A DNA stretch of 64,000 bases from Archivesica marissinica (taxonomy: Eukaryota > Mollusca > Bivalvia > Venerida > Vesicomyidae), in contig CM026403.1 of NCBI GenBank assembly GCA_014843695.1, forward strand, positions 43,927,516-43,991,515, in the 5' to 3' direction. The position numbers were made by a program, and so were the translations under genes. The first letter of the stretch is position 1; each line of letters begins with the position of its first letter. This document shows positions 36,004-47,776 of this stretch, piece after piece. The notes beneath the pieces are model-generated. The model was given only the letters and a program-made list of their open reading frames with translations. It searched no databases and was not told the origin of the DNA.

Positions 36004-36849
36004 TTAATCACTCGAGAAACGGTAACGCACTCGGGCATGATTTCATGAAAATTACATGCATATCGTTCACAAACATCTCAACACGTTCACAAACATGTCA
36101 GCAGATGCTCAAACTTCTCAACACGTGTAGCCTACCTAATTAACTGGGACCCATTGTGAATGGTTTGTCGAAATTAATTATCGCTACAAACAATTGAAAT
36201 ACTGCAATGCATTGTACATAGTAAATATTTCCCGTAAAAATAACCAACACATCGTGTCTTTAATCATGTCGTATTTAAAAACATACGGTATATTAAATCA
36301 AATAAACTATAATTACAAAGTTTCTTTACCTCTATGATATCGTATGAAGGCAGTGTCGCTTTATAAGGCGAAGTACGCGAAAAGTACGGGAAATATTACA
36401 TACAATAAAACCACGTGATGTTATCAAATCGCCATTTTTTATGCATTTAGTAATTTCAATTAAATTCTTCAGTTTGCCAAAATAAACGCAATATATGCTA
36501 ATTTTGTGGTCTTATTCATTTCATTTATTTATATAGACTATCGGCAACTGGTTTTAATAGCTAGTTTATAACGTTTATCGAATGTAACAAATTATAGAAT
36601 GACTGTGGGCCGTTCGGGTCGAATTTCATGAAATATTGGTCAATTTTGGTCCGGAAAAAAATGTCCTGATGTCTGTACTGGTGTATAATGCGCAGTAGAT
36701 AAAATGGATGAGGATTTCAGTAAGAAATGTGCGCACTATACATAGCTAAATACGGTATTGATATTTTAATTATAATATATAATAGTTTAAATTGAATACA
36801 TGTTTAATCATGACCTCGCAACCAGAACATGACCAATATCATTTTGAAA

Positions 36850-38270
36850 ACACGGACACTCTTATTTATGATAATGATCGAGATACATACAGAGTTTATT
36901 GAGTCGGAGGTAAGACATGCTGTACTCGCGCAAAATGATTCGAAAGGCCCAGGAACAGATACATTAATTGCCGAAGTATTTAAGTATTCTTTCGATATAA
37001 TCGCGCCTTACCTGACTAAACTATGCAATACTATATTTAGCTCTGCGTTTTTTGTGTGTGTTTTACGTTTATTTATCGTCGCTACCGGCTGCCCATATAA
37101 GCAACGCCTCCTGAAGAGATTAGTCATTTTAGATTTTGGAGGATAGTGCAATGATACAGACAGAGGCCCATTCCAGAGTCTCCTCTGGTTCTTTTACGTG
37201 CATGGTGGAAAGCACCGACACGAGACCTCGGTTTAAAGTCCCATCTGAAAGACTGTTAATTTTATTAGGGTCAGACGGGGGTCGAACCTGCGATCCCTGG
37301 ACTACAGATCCGTCTGCGTTTTTTCAACAAAGCTGTGAGGGTATTATTATACCGATATGCAAGGGTTCACCTGCGGCAATGAAAATAAGCTAAATCATCA
37401 TCAAGGGTGATCATGAAGCCAACTATTTTGGGGGATTACTCTTAATAATATAATTTCAAAAATATATTCAAAACTATTGGTTAACAGATTAATAAAAATG
37501 GACTGATAAGGATGAAACACTAATTGATGACCAATTTGGTTTCAAGAAGAATAAATCCACTCCATCTTTTTTATGCACGACCTTATATGGAAAACATTTG
37601 CGGTCAAGACAATATTATAATTATGTAGCCTACCTGAACTTGCAAATGATGTTTGATCAAATTGACAAGGGTTTACTTATGGGGAAAACTACTAGTAAAT
37701 TCAAATGTTAGCACTAGATTTATAACGGCTCTAAAATATATGTACACAGTAGTACGATCGTATATTAGGTCAAACAATTCTGATTTTATAACATCGATTA
37801 TTGGCATAAAGCAGGGAGATGCGTCCAGTAGCATGTTGTGTTTATTCTTTTTGAATGATATATTAAACAATATTAATGCAGATCTAAATGGAATGATGAA
37901 CATTGGGGATTTACAGATATTCTTACTATTATTTGCTGACGATGCTGTTGTGTTTGCTCAAGATCCGAATCATTACAATCTATGTTAAGCGATACTGAGA
38001 GTTACTGTAATAATTATGTGGGGCTTTATACACCTTAATACTAACATTCTCCACATGATTTTTACATATTAATCGAGGCCATTAGGGATATTGTGAGGTC
38101 GTTTGGTTTAGATTCTTCCAAAAGCATCAAATTTGGACGAGATGTTGCCCATGCTATACTCTTTCGATTTTTGACGGCGCCGGGACAAACGCCCCATATT
38201 GGCGAAATACTAAATGGCCGACATTTGGATTAGATGAAAATCAGTTAAATTACCAAAAGGCATGACGAAA
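36850..38270 (+). pseudogene. Non-LTR retrotransposon RT, copy 3, split by a SINE
   Basis: Plus-strand fragments read NDSKGPGTDTLIAEVFKY and LTKLCNTIFSSAFF, then a SINE (37054-37312). The coding match resumes with GIIIPICKG and DDQFGFKKNKSTPS, then IIGIKQGDASSSMLCLFFLN and LLLFADDAVVFAQD (the FADD catalytic motif). Multiple frameshifts and stops. After about 38180 it joins a 3' tail identical in kind to the tail of copy 2 but in the opposite orientation. It lacks the RT thumb and C-terminal region, so it is deleted or recombined. Confidence 0.75.
37054..37312 (-). mobile_element. SINE family A copy inside the RT pseudogene
   Basis: Same body as at 10652, with the anticodon arm of the tRNA head partly deleted. 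A perfect 12-bp target duplication, TCTGCGTTTTTT, lies at 37042-37053 and 37313-37324. Removing the SINE and one duplicate restores the RT reading (SSAFF continues), so the SINE came after the retrotransposon. Confidence 0.9.
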
Positions 38271-38884
38271 CCGCGTATGGTACCACTTTCCATGTGTTTT
38301 CGAAATCGATGAACCCATTATTATGATGTGATGTGGATGATTTATGGTCAAGGTCAACCTTTCAATGTCATCTTAATAGTCAGTTTTAGGTCACAATAGA
38401 CAGTTTTAGTATTTTAGATATTGTAGATTTACAAGCAGTACTTCAGTCTTACTGCCTCCAGATATCTGGGGTTTCAATCACAACTGATACAACTGTCATG
38501 TTTACGATGAATCCTATTCTAAAGTTATCACGGTGGTTCTAGGCGATATATTTTGCCACACAATATTAGGCAGCAGTTTTCACTATAAAGCGAAAAGGAA
38601 CAATAATATTAAACTACTTCAGAAATAACATCTGAAGACAAAATAATGTTAACTACAAGTATGTAGCACTGCATGACAGTTTAGCAACAATGATTTGTCA
38701 GTGATTGATATTGCTTCCTGTGTATCTCTGGCGTATTCTCTATTAGTTTATAAACATTTATTTTAGTATGATTGCGAAAAAAGTTCTTACAATTTATATT
38801 AATCACTCTCGAGACCTCACTCCCCATGGAATCCATCGCCACGGGAGAGAGAAGAGGACACGTGGAAGATAAATGCCTTGCCTA
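38271..38884. mobile_element. Non-coding; SINE family D tail at 38765-38880
   Basis: Most is featureless. Near 38765 AGTTCTTACAATTTATATTA then ATCACTCTCGAGACCTCACT matches, in reverse, the 3' half of the SINE at 54372-54595. The tRNA head is missing. Confidence 0.5.
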
Positions 38885-40300
38885 TATGATGGAAACCTGA
38901 TGGGCGTACCTTGTACTTGAGCATGTACATATACATGAGGAAACCTGATGGGCGTACCTTGTACTTTAGCATGTACATATATATGAGGGAAACCTGATGG
39001 GCATACCTTGTACTTGAGCATGTACATATATATGAGGGAAACATGATGAACGTACCTTGTACTTGAGCATGTACATAGATATGAGGGAAACCTGATGGAC
39101 GTACCTTGTACTTGAGCATGTACATAGATATGAGGGAAACCTGATGGGCGTACCTTGTACTTGAGCATGTACATATATATGAGGGAAACCTGATGGGCGT
39201 ACCTTGTACTTGAGCATGTACATATATATGTGAGGGAAACCTGATGGACGTACATTGTACTTGAGCATGTACATATATATGAGGGAAACCTGATGGGCGT
39301 ACCCTTGTACTTGAGCATGTACAGATATATGAGGTAAACCTGATGGGTGTACCTTGTACTGAGCAGGTACATAGATATGAGGGAAACCTGATGGGCGTAC
39401 CTTGTACTTGAGCATGTACAGATATATGAGGTAAACCTGATGGGTGTACCTTGTACTGAGCAGGTACATAGATATGAGGGAAACCTGATGGGTGTACCTT
39501 GTACTTGAGCAGGTACAGATATATGAGGGTACCCTGATGGGTGTACCTTGTACTTGAGCAGGTACATAGATATGAGGGAAACCTGATGGGCATATCTTGT
39601 ACTTGAGCATGTACAGATATATGAGGGAAACCTGATGGGCGTACCTTGTACTTGAACATGTACATATATATGTGAGGGAAACCTGATGGGCATACCTTGT
39701 ACTTGAGCATGTACAGATATATGAGGGAAACCTGATGGGCGTACATTGTACTTGAGCATGTACATATATATGAGGGAAACCTGATGGGCGTACCTTGTAC
39801 TTGAACATGTACATATATATGTGAGGGAAACCTGATGGGCGTACCTTGTACTTGACCATGTACATAGATATGAGGGAAACATGATGGGCATACCGTGTAC
39901 TTGAGCATGTACATATATATGAGGTAAAAACTTGATGGACGTACCTTGTACTTGAGCATGTACATATATATGAGGTAAAAACTTGATGGACGTACATTGT
40001 ACTTGAGCATGTACATAGATATGAGGGAAACCTGATGGGTGTACCTTGTACTGAGCAGGTACATAGATATGAGGGAAACCTGATGGGTGTACCTTGTACT
40101 TGAGCAGGTACAGATATATGAGGGTACCCTGATGGGTGTACCATGTACTTGAGCAGGTACATATATATGAGGGAAACCTGAGGGCGTACCTTCTACTTGA
40201 GCAGGTACAGATATATGAGGGAAACCTGATGGGTGTACCTTGTACTTGAAAAGATACATATATATGACGAGAACCTGTTGGACGTACCGTGTACTCGACC
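38885..40300. repeat. 49-bp minisatellite, ~28 units, all three minus frames open
   Basis: The unit reads GGGAAACCTGATGGGCGTAC then CTTGTACTTGAGCATGTACA and TATATATGA. Because 49 is not a multiple of three, each unit moves to the next frame. The minus strand has no stop in any phase of the usual unit, so three overlapping frames of about 400-525 codons exist (38803-40380, 38817-40373, 38966-40162). The peptides (for example FPHIYVHAQVQGTPIR) are consequences of the repeat. Confidence 0.95.
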
Positions 40301-41324
40301 TGATACAGATATATGACGGGTAGCCCGATGGCTGTACATAGTGAGCTCGATGTGATGCCCAATGAGTACACATTGTGCACGATCAGCTGTCAGAATCTCT
40401 GACGGAGAAATTACTGCGACCAACCAGGAGTCACCCAGCAAATTGCCTATCATAAGATGCATTTTGTCCTCAATGTGCAATGCATAGATCACAACCACCA
40501 GCTTTACTTCTACCAACGTGTCTTGGAATTGCCATTGGATGAGAGCATAGAATGGTTGATCTGTATGCTTATCTGGACCGGGTTGGGGAAATGCATGCAC
40601 TGCATAGCCAGCTGCATTAAATGTTTCATTGAAAATGTGGATGCGGTCATGTCTGTGAAGAGTGGGCAAATATCAATCACATCAGGGTGCTTCACAGAAC
40701 TGTCACTTGTTAGGGACGAGTTGTATCATGACCAGGTGATGACACCACCATCTGTTGCTGGGCAAATATTGAGGACATTGGAGATGTGTGACATCCACGG
40801 CAGTTCATTTGCACATTAAGAGGTGGTCTAGTTGTCAAGTCTGTCATTCGAAGCAAAGACATCAGTTTGAGTCCGGCTGGTGGCTTTTGTAACTTGGGAG
40901 TTGATTTGTCAAAAGGATCCGGTTTGAAAGGAGCCCGCTCCATTCCAGTGTCCATATTTCCTTCATCCTGTGAGACAATAGCCTGCGCTTTGCTGTCTAT
41001 ATCATCTACATCATGGGTGATGCACACTGCTCGTGCAACACCTCGCTTCACTTCCATGACACGAGTGTAGGATATTGATATACCATGTACAATGTTGTTC
41101 CACCCATGCCCATGCAGTTTGAGTCCATGGTACAGGGATGAGGATTTTCCCTCTTGTATTTCCTTACTGCTGCCGTTTACAGTATGGGGTGAGTACCATT
41201 GGCACTGTTGTAGATGAGTAATTGCGAGATGTGGCATGTGATTATCTACTAGGCATCCAAATGTACATCGCAACCGATTTTCCCGTGCTTATGAAGGGTT
41301 GGTGACCCCAAGCACAACATTGAA
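40301..41324 (-). other. Unrecognised minus-strand coding-like region
   Basis: Two consecutive minus-strand frames, 40710-41273 (187 codons, containing IQEGKSSSLYHGLKLHGHGW and VARAVCITHDVDDIDSKAQA) and 40193-40669 (158 codons, containing DRIHIFNETFNAAGY), look more protein-like than their surroundings. They could be parts of one gene with a break near 40690. I do not recognise the family. The second frame runs into the 49-bp minisatellite. A plus-strand frame at 40457-40819 overlaps and is less convincing. Confidence 0.3.
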
Positions 41325-41540
41325 TAAACGTGCGTGCGTGCGTGCGTGCGTGCACAATGTTGGCCAGACAGAGCAACGGCGTTGGTGTATTTGCTAATAC
41401 ACATGTCAAATGTGTGTGTGTGCGTGCGTGCGTGCGGTGCGGTGCGGGGCGCGGCGCCGTGCGTGCGTGCGTGCACAATGTTGGCCAGACAGAGCAACGG
41501 CGTTGGTGTATTTGCTAATACACATGTCAAATGTCAACAA
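41325..41540. repeat. Tandem duplication with GTGC runs
   Basis: The segment GCACAATGTTGGCCAGACAG, then AGCAACGGCGTTGGTGTATT and TGCTAATACACATGTCAAAT, is present twice (41351-41413 and 41473-41535). Each copy follows (GTGC)n runs, and a GGTGCGGGGCGCGGCGCC patch lies between. Confidence 0.9.
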
Positions 41541-42099
41541 TAAATGTATCCGAGTACGTGCCTAAACTATCGCTAGTTACTCATGTGAAAATATCCACAT
41601 AACTGTATCTTAAAGAACAACAATATTTTATTGCATAAACATATACGCTTAAATTAGTTTCATAATAGTGTATTGCTTGTTTATATATATATAAACATGT
41701 ACAAAAAATATAGCCCGACTGATACAACTGATACAACACTAATGCTATGCTTATACTTGAACACTGAGAATAACAATCTAGAGGCAAATGGGTTGGGCAA
41801 CAAGTTTTACCAACATTAGCGAGTGCCTTCCCCCCAATAAACCAGATTGATGTTGACAAAATGACCGTTGCGACGTGTACTGTAATAATTATATTATTTT
41901 AGCATGATGAAAATAAATGATCAGGATTAGAAAGGACAAATAAAATAAAATAGAAAAAATAATAAATAGAGAAGCATTCAACAGCTCTCTGCTTCTGTGC
42001 CACACCCCAGCCAGCCAGACCCGCCGCCCCTCCCAAATATAGGACATCGGCTCGGAGAGAACAGCAGCTATGTACGTGCATTGTGATAGTAGATAATAA
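41541..42099. other. Non-coding DNA
   Basis: Nothing recognisable, apart from a purine/pyrimidine-skewed stretch at 41935-41965. Confidence 0.4.
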
Positions 42100-42430
42100 T
42101 TATGACGCTCAAAGTGTTTAGTAGTTTTGATGAAAAGTTGGACTTGTTTGAAAATAAATTCTGTTTCTTCGGTTGTTTTATTTTCTAAACAAACTATCGT
42201 TTTGTATACTTAGTGGATGGTAAGTACATGTACGCGTATTTACGAATAGCTGACGCCTCTGGATTACAAACAATGGACATCGAAATAAATAGTGTTCTGC
42301 ATCTTCCGTTTCGTTTAGTACACATGTGCAATTTGAATTGTCGCGTAGAGGATTGTTAAATAAATCTAAATTCAAGATGCTACACATAAGGCATATGCTT
42401 ATAGCAAATACACACACTACTCTTAACAGA
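42100..42430 (-). pseudogene. Non-LTR retrotransposon C-terminal zinc fragment
   Basis: The minus strand reads NSNCTCVLNETEDAEHYLFR then CPLFVIQRRQLF, the CxC...H...C knuckle and following helix found at the end of many Jockey/CR1-like ORF2 proteins. Upstream RT sequence was not found, so this is a short 3' fragment of a different family from copies 1-2. Confidence 0.55.
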
Positions 42431-42734
42431 CATGGATCATTACAGAGAACTGCTTAACACATACATTGAATTACATCCATACTTATTGGAGGCACCGTCG
42501 TAACATTGAGCTCTGATCTGCAATATATCTAGGTTTGCTTCTTGCAAAATATCCATTATATTCGCATAGTGTAACTCCTTTATTGGAAGCGCACTCAACG
42601 AGCCCCAGAAATTCCTCTCTCATGGTGCACATCACATCAACAAAGTAGCGCATGGATATAGATAGTTACTCTTTGATAAAAAACAAGTTTAAACTTTATA
42701 TATTTTACAACGATTGCGAAGCAAGTTTTAACAA

Positions 42735-42940
42735 CTTACATTAATCACTCTCGTTGGCGCGGATGAAAGCGTAAATGTGGTAATTCGTGTGGGAGGAAAC
42801 CGGAGTATCCGGAGAAAACCCACATGTCCAATCTGGCGACCACCGTACCATCTCACATACTTCCCGGTCCGAGGATCGAACCCGGGTTGCATTGGTGAGA
42901 AGCGATGGTGCTAACCACTGCGCTAATCGGACAGCCTTCG
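42735..42940 (-). mobile_element. tRNA-derived SINE, family C
   Basis: The minus strand starts GTCCGATTAGCGCAGTGGTT (A box) and has GCTTCTCACCAATGC (Glu-like CTC anticodon arm) and CCCGGGTTCGATCCTCGGAC (B box). The body has GTGGGTTTTCTCCGG, ACTCCGGTTTCCTCCCACAC and a tail GAGTGATTAATATAAG. Other copies are at 51230 (partial), 53600 and 57130. Confidence 0.85.
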
Positions 42941-43379
42941 GTAGACGTGTCTGTTGCGTCATCAGCCATACTGGCGTATAGTAGGTACACATTCGACAAT
43001 CCTCAAATAGCTGTTCTTTTATTTGGCTAGCATTATAACCAATCGGTTCATTTTGATTGTCTGGTGATATGTATTTAGCATTATAATTAGGAAATAATAT
43101 ATGTCTAACCGTTCTTTATCGGCGAATAAACTACTGTTTGGAATTCTGATGCGTATGAATTAACCACACAGGTCGTGGGTCTAGGTGGTTACTTGCTACG
43201 CCTCAGAACGATAAACAGTGGTTGATTCGCCAGTAAACAACGGCGTGTCAAATATTATTTCCATTCTAACATGAGACCCAATATAATACAAAGAATAATT
43301 GTGTCTTTTATTTTGTCTCATTATCTGTTATTTGTTTTGTGGTTTTACAAAATACCTCCCTGTATAATATATTCTGTGT

Positions 43380-43655
43380 CCGCCTCTGTGGTCGAGTGGT
43401 TAAGGTCGCTGACTTGTATACCACTGTAACCTATCATCACTGATGGTCACGGGTTCGAGCCCCGCTCAGACCGTGTTTCATTTATATGAAAAAGTTGGCA
43501 GTTTCTTACGGAGGTTGGTGCACCCAATTACTGGTTAACCGCTGGAGCCTGCCCAGGAAAGGTGTTGTTAGTTAAACTGCCCGCCGGCGATATAGCCCAA
43601 AAATGGTGCTGATGCAGGCGTAAAACCCGAAATATAAATAAATAAAATACATTCT
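43380..43655 (+). mobile_element. SINE family B, second copy
   Basis: The head CCGCCTCTGTGGTCGAGTGG, then TTAAGGTCGCTGAC and GGGTTCGAGCCCCGCTCAGA, is well preserved. The body has GAAAAAGTTGGCAGTTTCTT, GCCTGCCCAGGAAAGGTG and a tail AATATAAATAAATAAAA. It is longer than the copy at 6948. Confidence 0.85.
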
Positions 43656-43714
43656 GTATTCCAGTGGCACTTAAAATCATTATATCAACACTATATTGCC
43701 TCTATGGTGGGTTA

Positions 43715-44226
43715 TTAAAGAGACACTACATCGGTGAAAATACAAATGTCTGCAGAATGTAATTTGCTATTATATGGTAATATTTCCCCCCTAAATATTT
43801 GCCTCAAAAACTGAGTATTTCAACAAATAAAAAAACGTATACGCGATTTGTTGACATAATAAAATAATGTAAATAGGGTCGACATTTCATGCGTAATACA
43901 ATGCGGTTATCCTGAATAACACGAGATATGGTACATATTTACCGTGATATCTCACATTTGTGCCTAATCTTAGTTAAGTTATCTCTAAACGAAAGTATCG
44001 CGTGTTTAGTATTGACTCCAATGACAAGCAAACGTCAATTCAGGAGCGTGGGTGTTCGTTATATGAAATCCTACTTTCACTTTTGAAAGTTTGTATACCA
44101 CAAAAATATTGTTTAATGATTCAATGTTAGTGTTCGAATGTATTCAGAAGAATGTGTAGTAGCAATGCATTTATTCGTGAAAACGTGCATTTTATTTCCT
44201 TTTTGCGATGTAATGTCGCTTTAAAG
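43715..44226. mobile_element. Small MITE, copy X
   Basis: The ends TTAAAGAGACACTACATCG and CGATGTAATGTCGCTTTAAAG are imperfect inverted repeats. The right arm resembles, inverted, the left arm of copy Y at 48722 (shared GTAGCAATGC-type phrase and CATTACATCG terminus). No coding capacity. Confidence 0.5.
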
Positions 44227-45135
44227 CTACACATCCTGCCCAATTCCTGTATCCAATTCCAATGTAATATTATTAAACATTGTGCAAATGACCACTATTT
44301 TTTCGTTACACATTTGACCCTCTTATTACTAAATACGTACTTAAGGTGACATCATAGTATAGATGCGGATGCTCCATTTATATGTACAACAGTGCTGTAT
44401 ATTACTTTCATGCATTTAAAAGCGGATTATCACACGAGCAAAGTAATTCATACGAGTAAAATTGCCAATAAAATGTGAACTTCGTCACACTATTGTAGTT
44501 TTGTGAAATACAAACTTCAAAGGATATAATATACTAGAAGCCTGTAATGCTTGCAATATACAAGCTACTTGGCATGATGTTTTGACAGGTACAGTCGCTG
44601 GTGTGTGATCAATTTCGACACATTTATGCATGGCAGTAATGCGTGATATATGGAAATCCATCATTTTCATTGGTTGTTGTTCTCGGGGGAATCCTGTTTT
44701 CATGAATAAATTTAATCATTGGCCGTGCCTCGTTCCGAAATCCAGCACATTTTAGAACAAATATGTTTGGGAATTACTGTGAACTCTAAATCAAGCGTCT
44801 GGCGATTGGGGATTCCTACTTTCGATTTCAAGATATTTTCGCATGCCGTTTTCATAGTTTAAAGTATTTTAAATAGCAACACCATTATTTTTCATGGCCT
44901 ATTGTTTCATAAATGTTCAATGCTTATTTTAATTCATTTGCGGGGGTTTCTGACATTAATAAATGTATTGGAAATTTACATTTAAAAATGGACGCGTGAA
45001 AAGTCGTATGCATGCAGATCTCCACAAAGCGGGATAATGTGTATGTATGGAGGAATCGATAGACACGGGAAATGTCGTATCAATGGAGGAGTCGATAGAC
45101 ACGGGAAAAGTCGTATATATGGAGTAAAGGGTTAA
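44227..45135. repeat. Non-coding; ~30-bp tandem at 45040-45130
   Basis: GATAGACACGGGAAATGTCG recurs as GATAGACACGGGAAAAGTCG and partial units, followed by a break where retrotransposon sequence begins. Nothing else is recognised. Confidence 0.5.
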
Positions 45136-46650
45136 ATCAATAAAGGAGCAAAACAACTTTTTTCTGTTCTTATTGAGATATTGGATAATGTGCTGTAAAA
45201 CGAATACATGGTCTGTTGTTGAGAATCCTTTTCTGAATCCTGCTTGTGTATTATTAAGTATATTATTTCTTTCAACATAGTCTGTTATTCTTTTATTTAA
45301 GATACAGGTAAAAACTTCCTAGACAGCTTAACAAGGTTATTGGTCGGTAGTTTTTGGGTTTTGTTATATCACCTTTATTTTTATATATGGGATTAATAAT
45401 ACCAATGGTCCATAGTTCTGGAATAATACCAGTGTTATAAATGAGATTAAAAAGTTTAACATAAATTATTTTCATTAAAGAAAACGATGCTTTTATTTGT
45501 TCATTTACTATTTTATCATAGCCACTAGCTTTGTTATTTTTCAGGTTTTTAATTGCGAATTCTATTTCATTTTCTGTTATAGGTACATTTACCTCCTCGT
45601 TATTTCCATTTGCTAGGTTATTTTCCATTCCACCATTATCATTAGTGTTATCGTCATTTACAAAATTTACATTTTTAAAGAAATTATAGAGATCGGTTAG
45701 GTCCGCCTCGCTTTTCTTATTTGATATTTTATTTAAAATGTTCCAATATTTTCTAGGATCTGTACTTTTTACTTCACGCAATTTCTTTATATTTGATCTT
45801 TTATGTTTATTGTAAAATTACTTTAATGTTTAATGTTAATTTTATAAATTTTTGCATTTCTTTTTAGATTTCCTTTTGTTTCGTTATTTTATCTTAGTTT
45901 ATAAAGATATTTTGCCGTGTGAAAATTCTTTCTTGCTTTTTTACACCTTGGTCCAAACCAAGAATATGTATTAATAGTATTGTTGGTATGATTATTTTTA
46001 ACATTTGTATAGCCAAACGTTTCACTATATGTCTTTAAAAATAACGAGGCTATATCCTTAACTATATCTTCAACATTTTGCTGGCTAAAATTACGTTCAG
46101 CTGTAACATCTTCAATAGCGTCTTGTATACTTTGTATTTTAGCCATATCAAGTTTCGTTATAAAATCATCTGATTTAGTTCTATCCCATAGTTTTACAAC
46201 ATGTTCTCTATTGTGTTCATTATTACTAATTTTACATAACTTAAAGTTTAAGCTTAGTTCCACTGGATTATGGACATCTGACAATAGGGGGCAAAAGTCT
46301 AATACTTGTAGATCTATAACATGTTTAAAAAGATTAGAGTTGCAGACAAAGTAGTCAACAGTACTTGTTCCTTTACACGTTGTTTTGCCTGGGACATCCA
46401 TGTTTGTTATACCGTTTAAAATGTATAGATAATTAAGTTTTAAAAAATCAAGAAACTGATTTCCATAGTTATTTGCAGTTTTGTCACCATTTACACGTTT
46501 CCTATCAACTTTAGGAGCCGCATCAAACTTGATCATTTCAATATTATATTCAGTATAAAGTTCATCCAAACATGACCGAACACACTCACAGTCATGTGAT
46601 CATCATTATCTGCACCAATAATTCGCACATAAATATGATATACGTTCTAG
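45136..46650 (-). pseudogene. Non-LTR retrotransposon, copy 4 (endonuclease C-terminus to RT start)
   Basis: Minus strand from about 46640: IIGADNDDH, NGDKTANNYGNQFLDFLKLN, CKGTSTVDYFVCNSNLF and LSDVHNPVELSLNF, the C-terminal part of an APE-type endonuclease. A linker with YSWFGPRCKKARKNFHTAKY follows. The next frame (45293-45781) has KYWNILNKISNKKSEADLTD, NLKNNKASGYDKIVNEQIKA and KNYRPITLLSCLG, RT motifs 0-2. After another frameshift, FRKGFSTTDHVFVLQH and FCSFIDLTL end abruptly at 45136. Both ends are truncated, the 3' one within RT motif A. At least two frameshifts. Confidence 0.75.
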
Positions 46651-46844
46651 GCTGTACTAGCGTAACGCATACAACTTGTAATTCTTATGTTTGCATTCTA
46701 ACGAGTATATGATTATATTATAATAACTGTATAGCTTTGTATTGTTATATAAAATTGTCGAGGTAAACTTGTCGGTTTCCCAAAGCAGAACGACTTTCCA
46801 ATACACACTTTATTCAGTATTTGTTATTATTTTCTAAAATTAAT

Positions 46845-47490
46845 ACCGTACACCCCGTTTAAACGCCCCAGGGGGCGATGCAATTTGCGACAAGTTATAT
46901 GCAAAGTATATCTGGGACTCCTTTAAACGCCCCCCTTTCTTATAACTCTTGAAACAGTCCCTATTATCCACTGGTATAGCGTATCCATAGCAACGAACCG
47001 ACACGTGTGTAGGGTGAGTACCTGGAGAGCAGTTTAGCCTTGCATCGATTTCCATATATGGACATGGGCTGAAGCGGGGGGAAAACTTCAAAGTCATTCA
47101 CCGCCGGGCAATGTAATTTCAGCGAAAAATATCATGTGATCGTTCCCTCCCTGCAGCTTTCACACATGCGTCATAAAAATGGAATCAACATCACGTGGGC
47201 ATCGGTCTTATTCTGCTGCATTTAAATTAAAAGCAATCAGTTTTTAAAGTTGATAGGATCCAAACTTGCAGCACTTTATGATGAATGGTTGTTCCGGGGC
47301 CCAGTCGATGTGACATCGAAAGCAAACAGACGGGCTCCACCGAAAGCGTTATTGATGCGCTGGATTAAGGAAGCAGGGGACAATATCACACCTGATATCA
47401 TTCGCCGTTCATGTCGGCTTTATGGTTCCGAGGACGACGTGTTCGGTGAGCAGTCTGACCTGGAGGACGATCAGGAAGACTTTTAATAGT
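46845..47490 (+). pseudogene. pogo/Tigger-type transposase C-terminal fragment
   Basis: The frame at 47250-47486 reads LAALYDEWLFRGPVDVTSKA, RRAPPKALLMRWIKEAGDNI and IIRRSCRLYGSEDD. This is the C-terminal tail (YDEW...RAPPKA.L..WI..AW..I..E.I..SF) of pogo/Tigger DDE_1 transposases. The catalytic domain is missing. About 400 bp upstream, CCCCGTTTAAACGCCCCAGG at 46853 could be a terminus of the same element. There is no ATG in frame; the opening codon is TTG. Confidence 0.6.
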
Positions 47491-47669
47491 TCCCGGAAAA
47501 CGAACTACGTCAGTGAAATGATTGAAGGGGCCACCGACGCTCTGGTCCAGGAGGCCAGGGACGCTCCCGTGGAGTTGTTGGTATCTGACATTGACACAGA
47601 CTGTCTGGATAGCGCATAGTTCTATAAATAAGACCTCCACATAAATAGTATTCTTCTGTTATTTCGAAC
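47491..47669. other. Non-coding spacer
   Basis: It follows the transposase tail; nothing recognisable. Confidence 0.4.
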
Positions 47670-47776
47670 AATGCCTGGATAGTAAAATGTCACATATTTC
47701 AAGTACAGTGTGTTTTCTCGGATGACTAGTCCAAATATTTAGACTTGAAAATGTGACATTTTACTATCCAGGCATT
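47670..47776. repeat. Perfect 26-bp inverted repeat
   Basis: The arms are 47670-47695 (starting AATGCCTGGATAGTAAAATG) and 47751-47776, perfectly complementary, separated by 55 bp. Such a hairpin could be a tiny MITE or the tip of a foldback element. No target duplication was recognised. Confidence 0.85.

Larger units (their letters stand above)
34321..36755. mobile_element. TA-inserting MITE, copy 2, carrying a nested piggyBac
   Basis: It opens CCGTATTTAGCTATGTATAG, closes with the complement, and is flanked by TA (34319-34320 and 36756-36757). Without the nested piggyBac it would be about 935 bp, comparable to the 847-bp copy at 7490. Internal matches to copy 1 include ACCACGTGATGTTATCAAAT and GGAAATATTACATAC in inverted orientation. 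It is inserted in a non-LTR retrotransposon copy. Confidence 0.85.

Noticed and set aside
38803..40380. A 525-codon minus-strand gene
   Set aside because: Three overlapping frames of similar length are open because of a stop-free 49-bp repeat; none has independent support.
41242..41543. Short Arg/Ala/Cys- or His/Thr-rich frames
   Set aside because: They come from GTGC runs in a tandem duplication and occur on both strands.
42860..42937. Functional tRNA-Glu gene on minus
   Set aside because: Same situation: the head of SINE family C, present in several copies with identical non-tRNA bodies.
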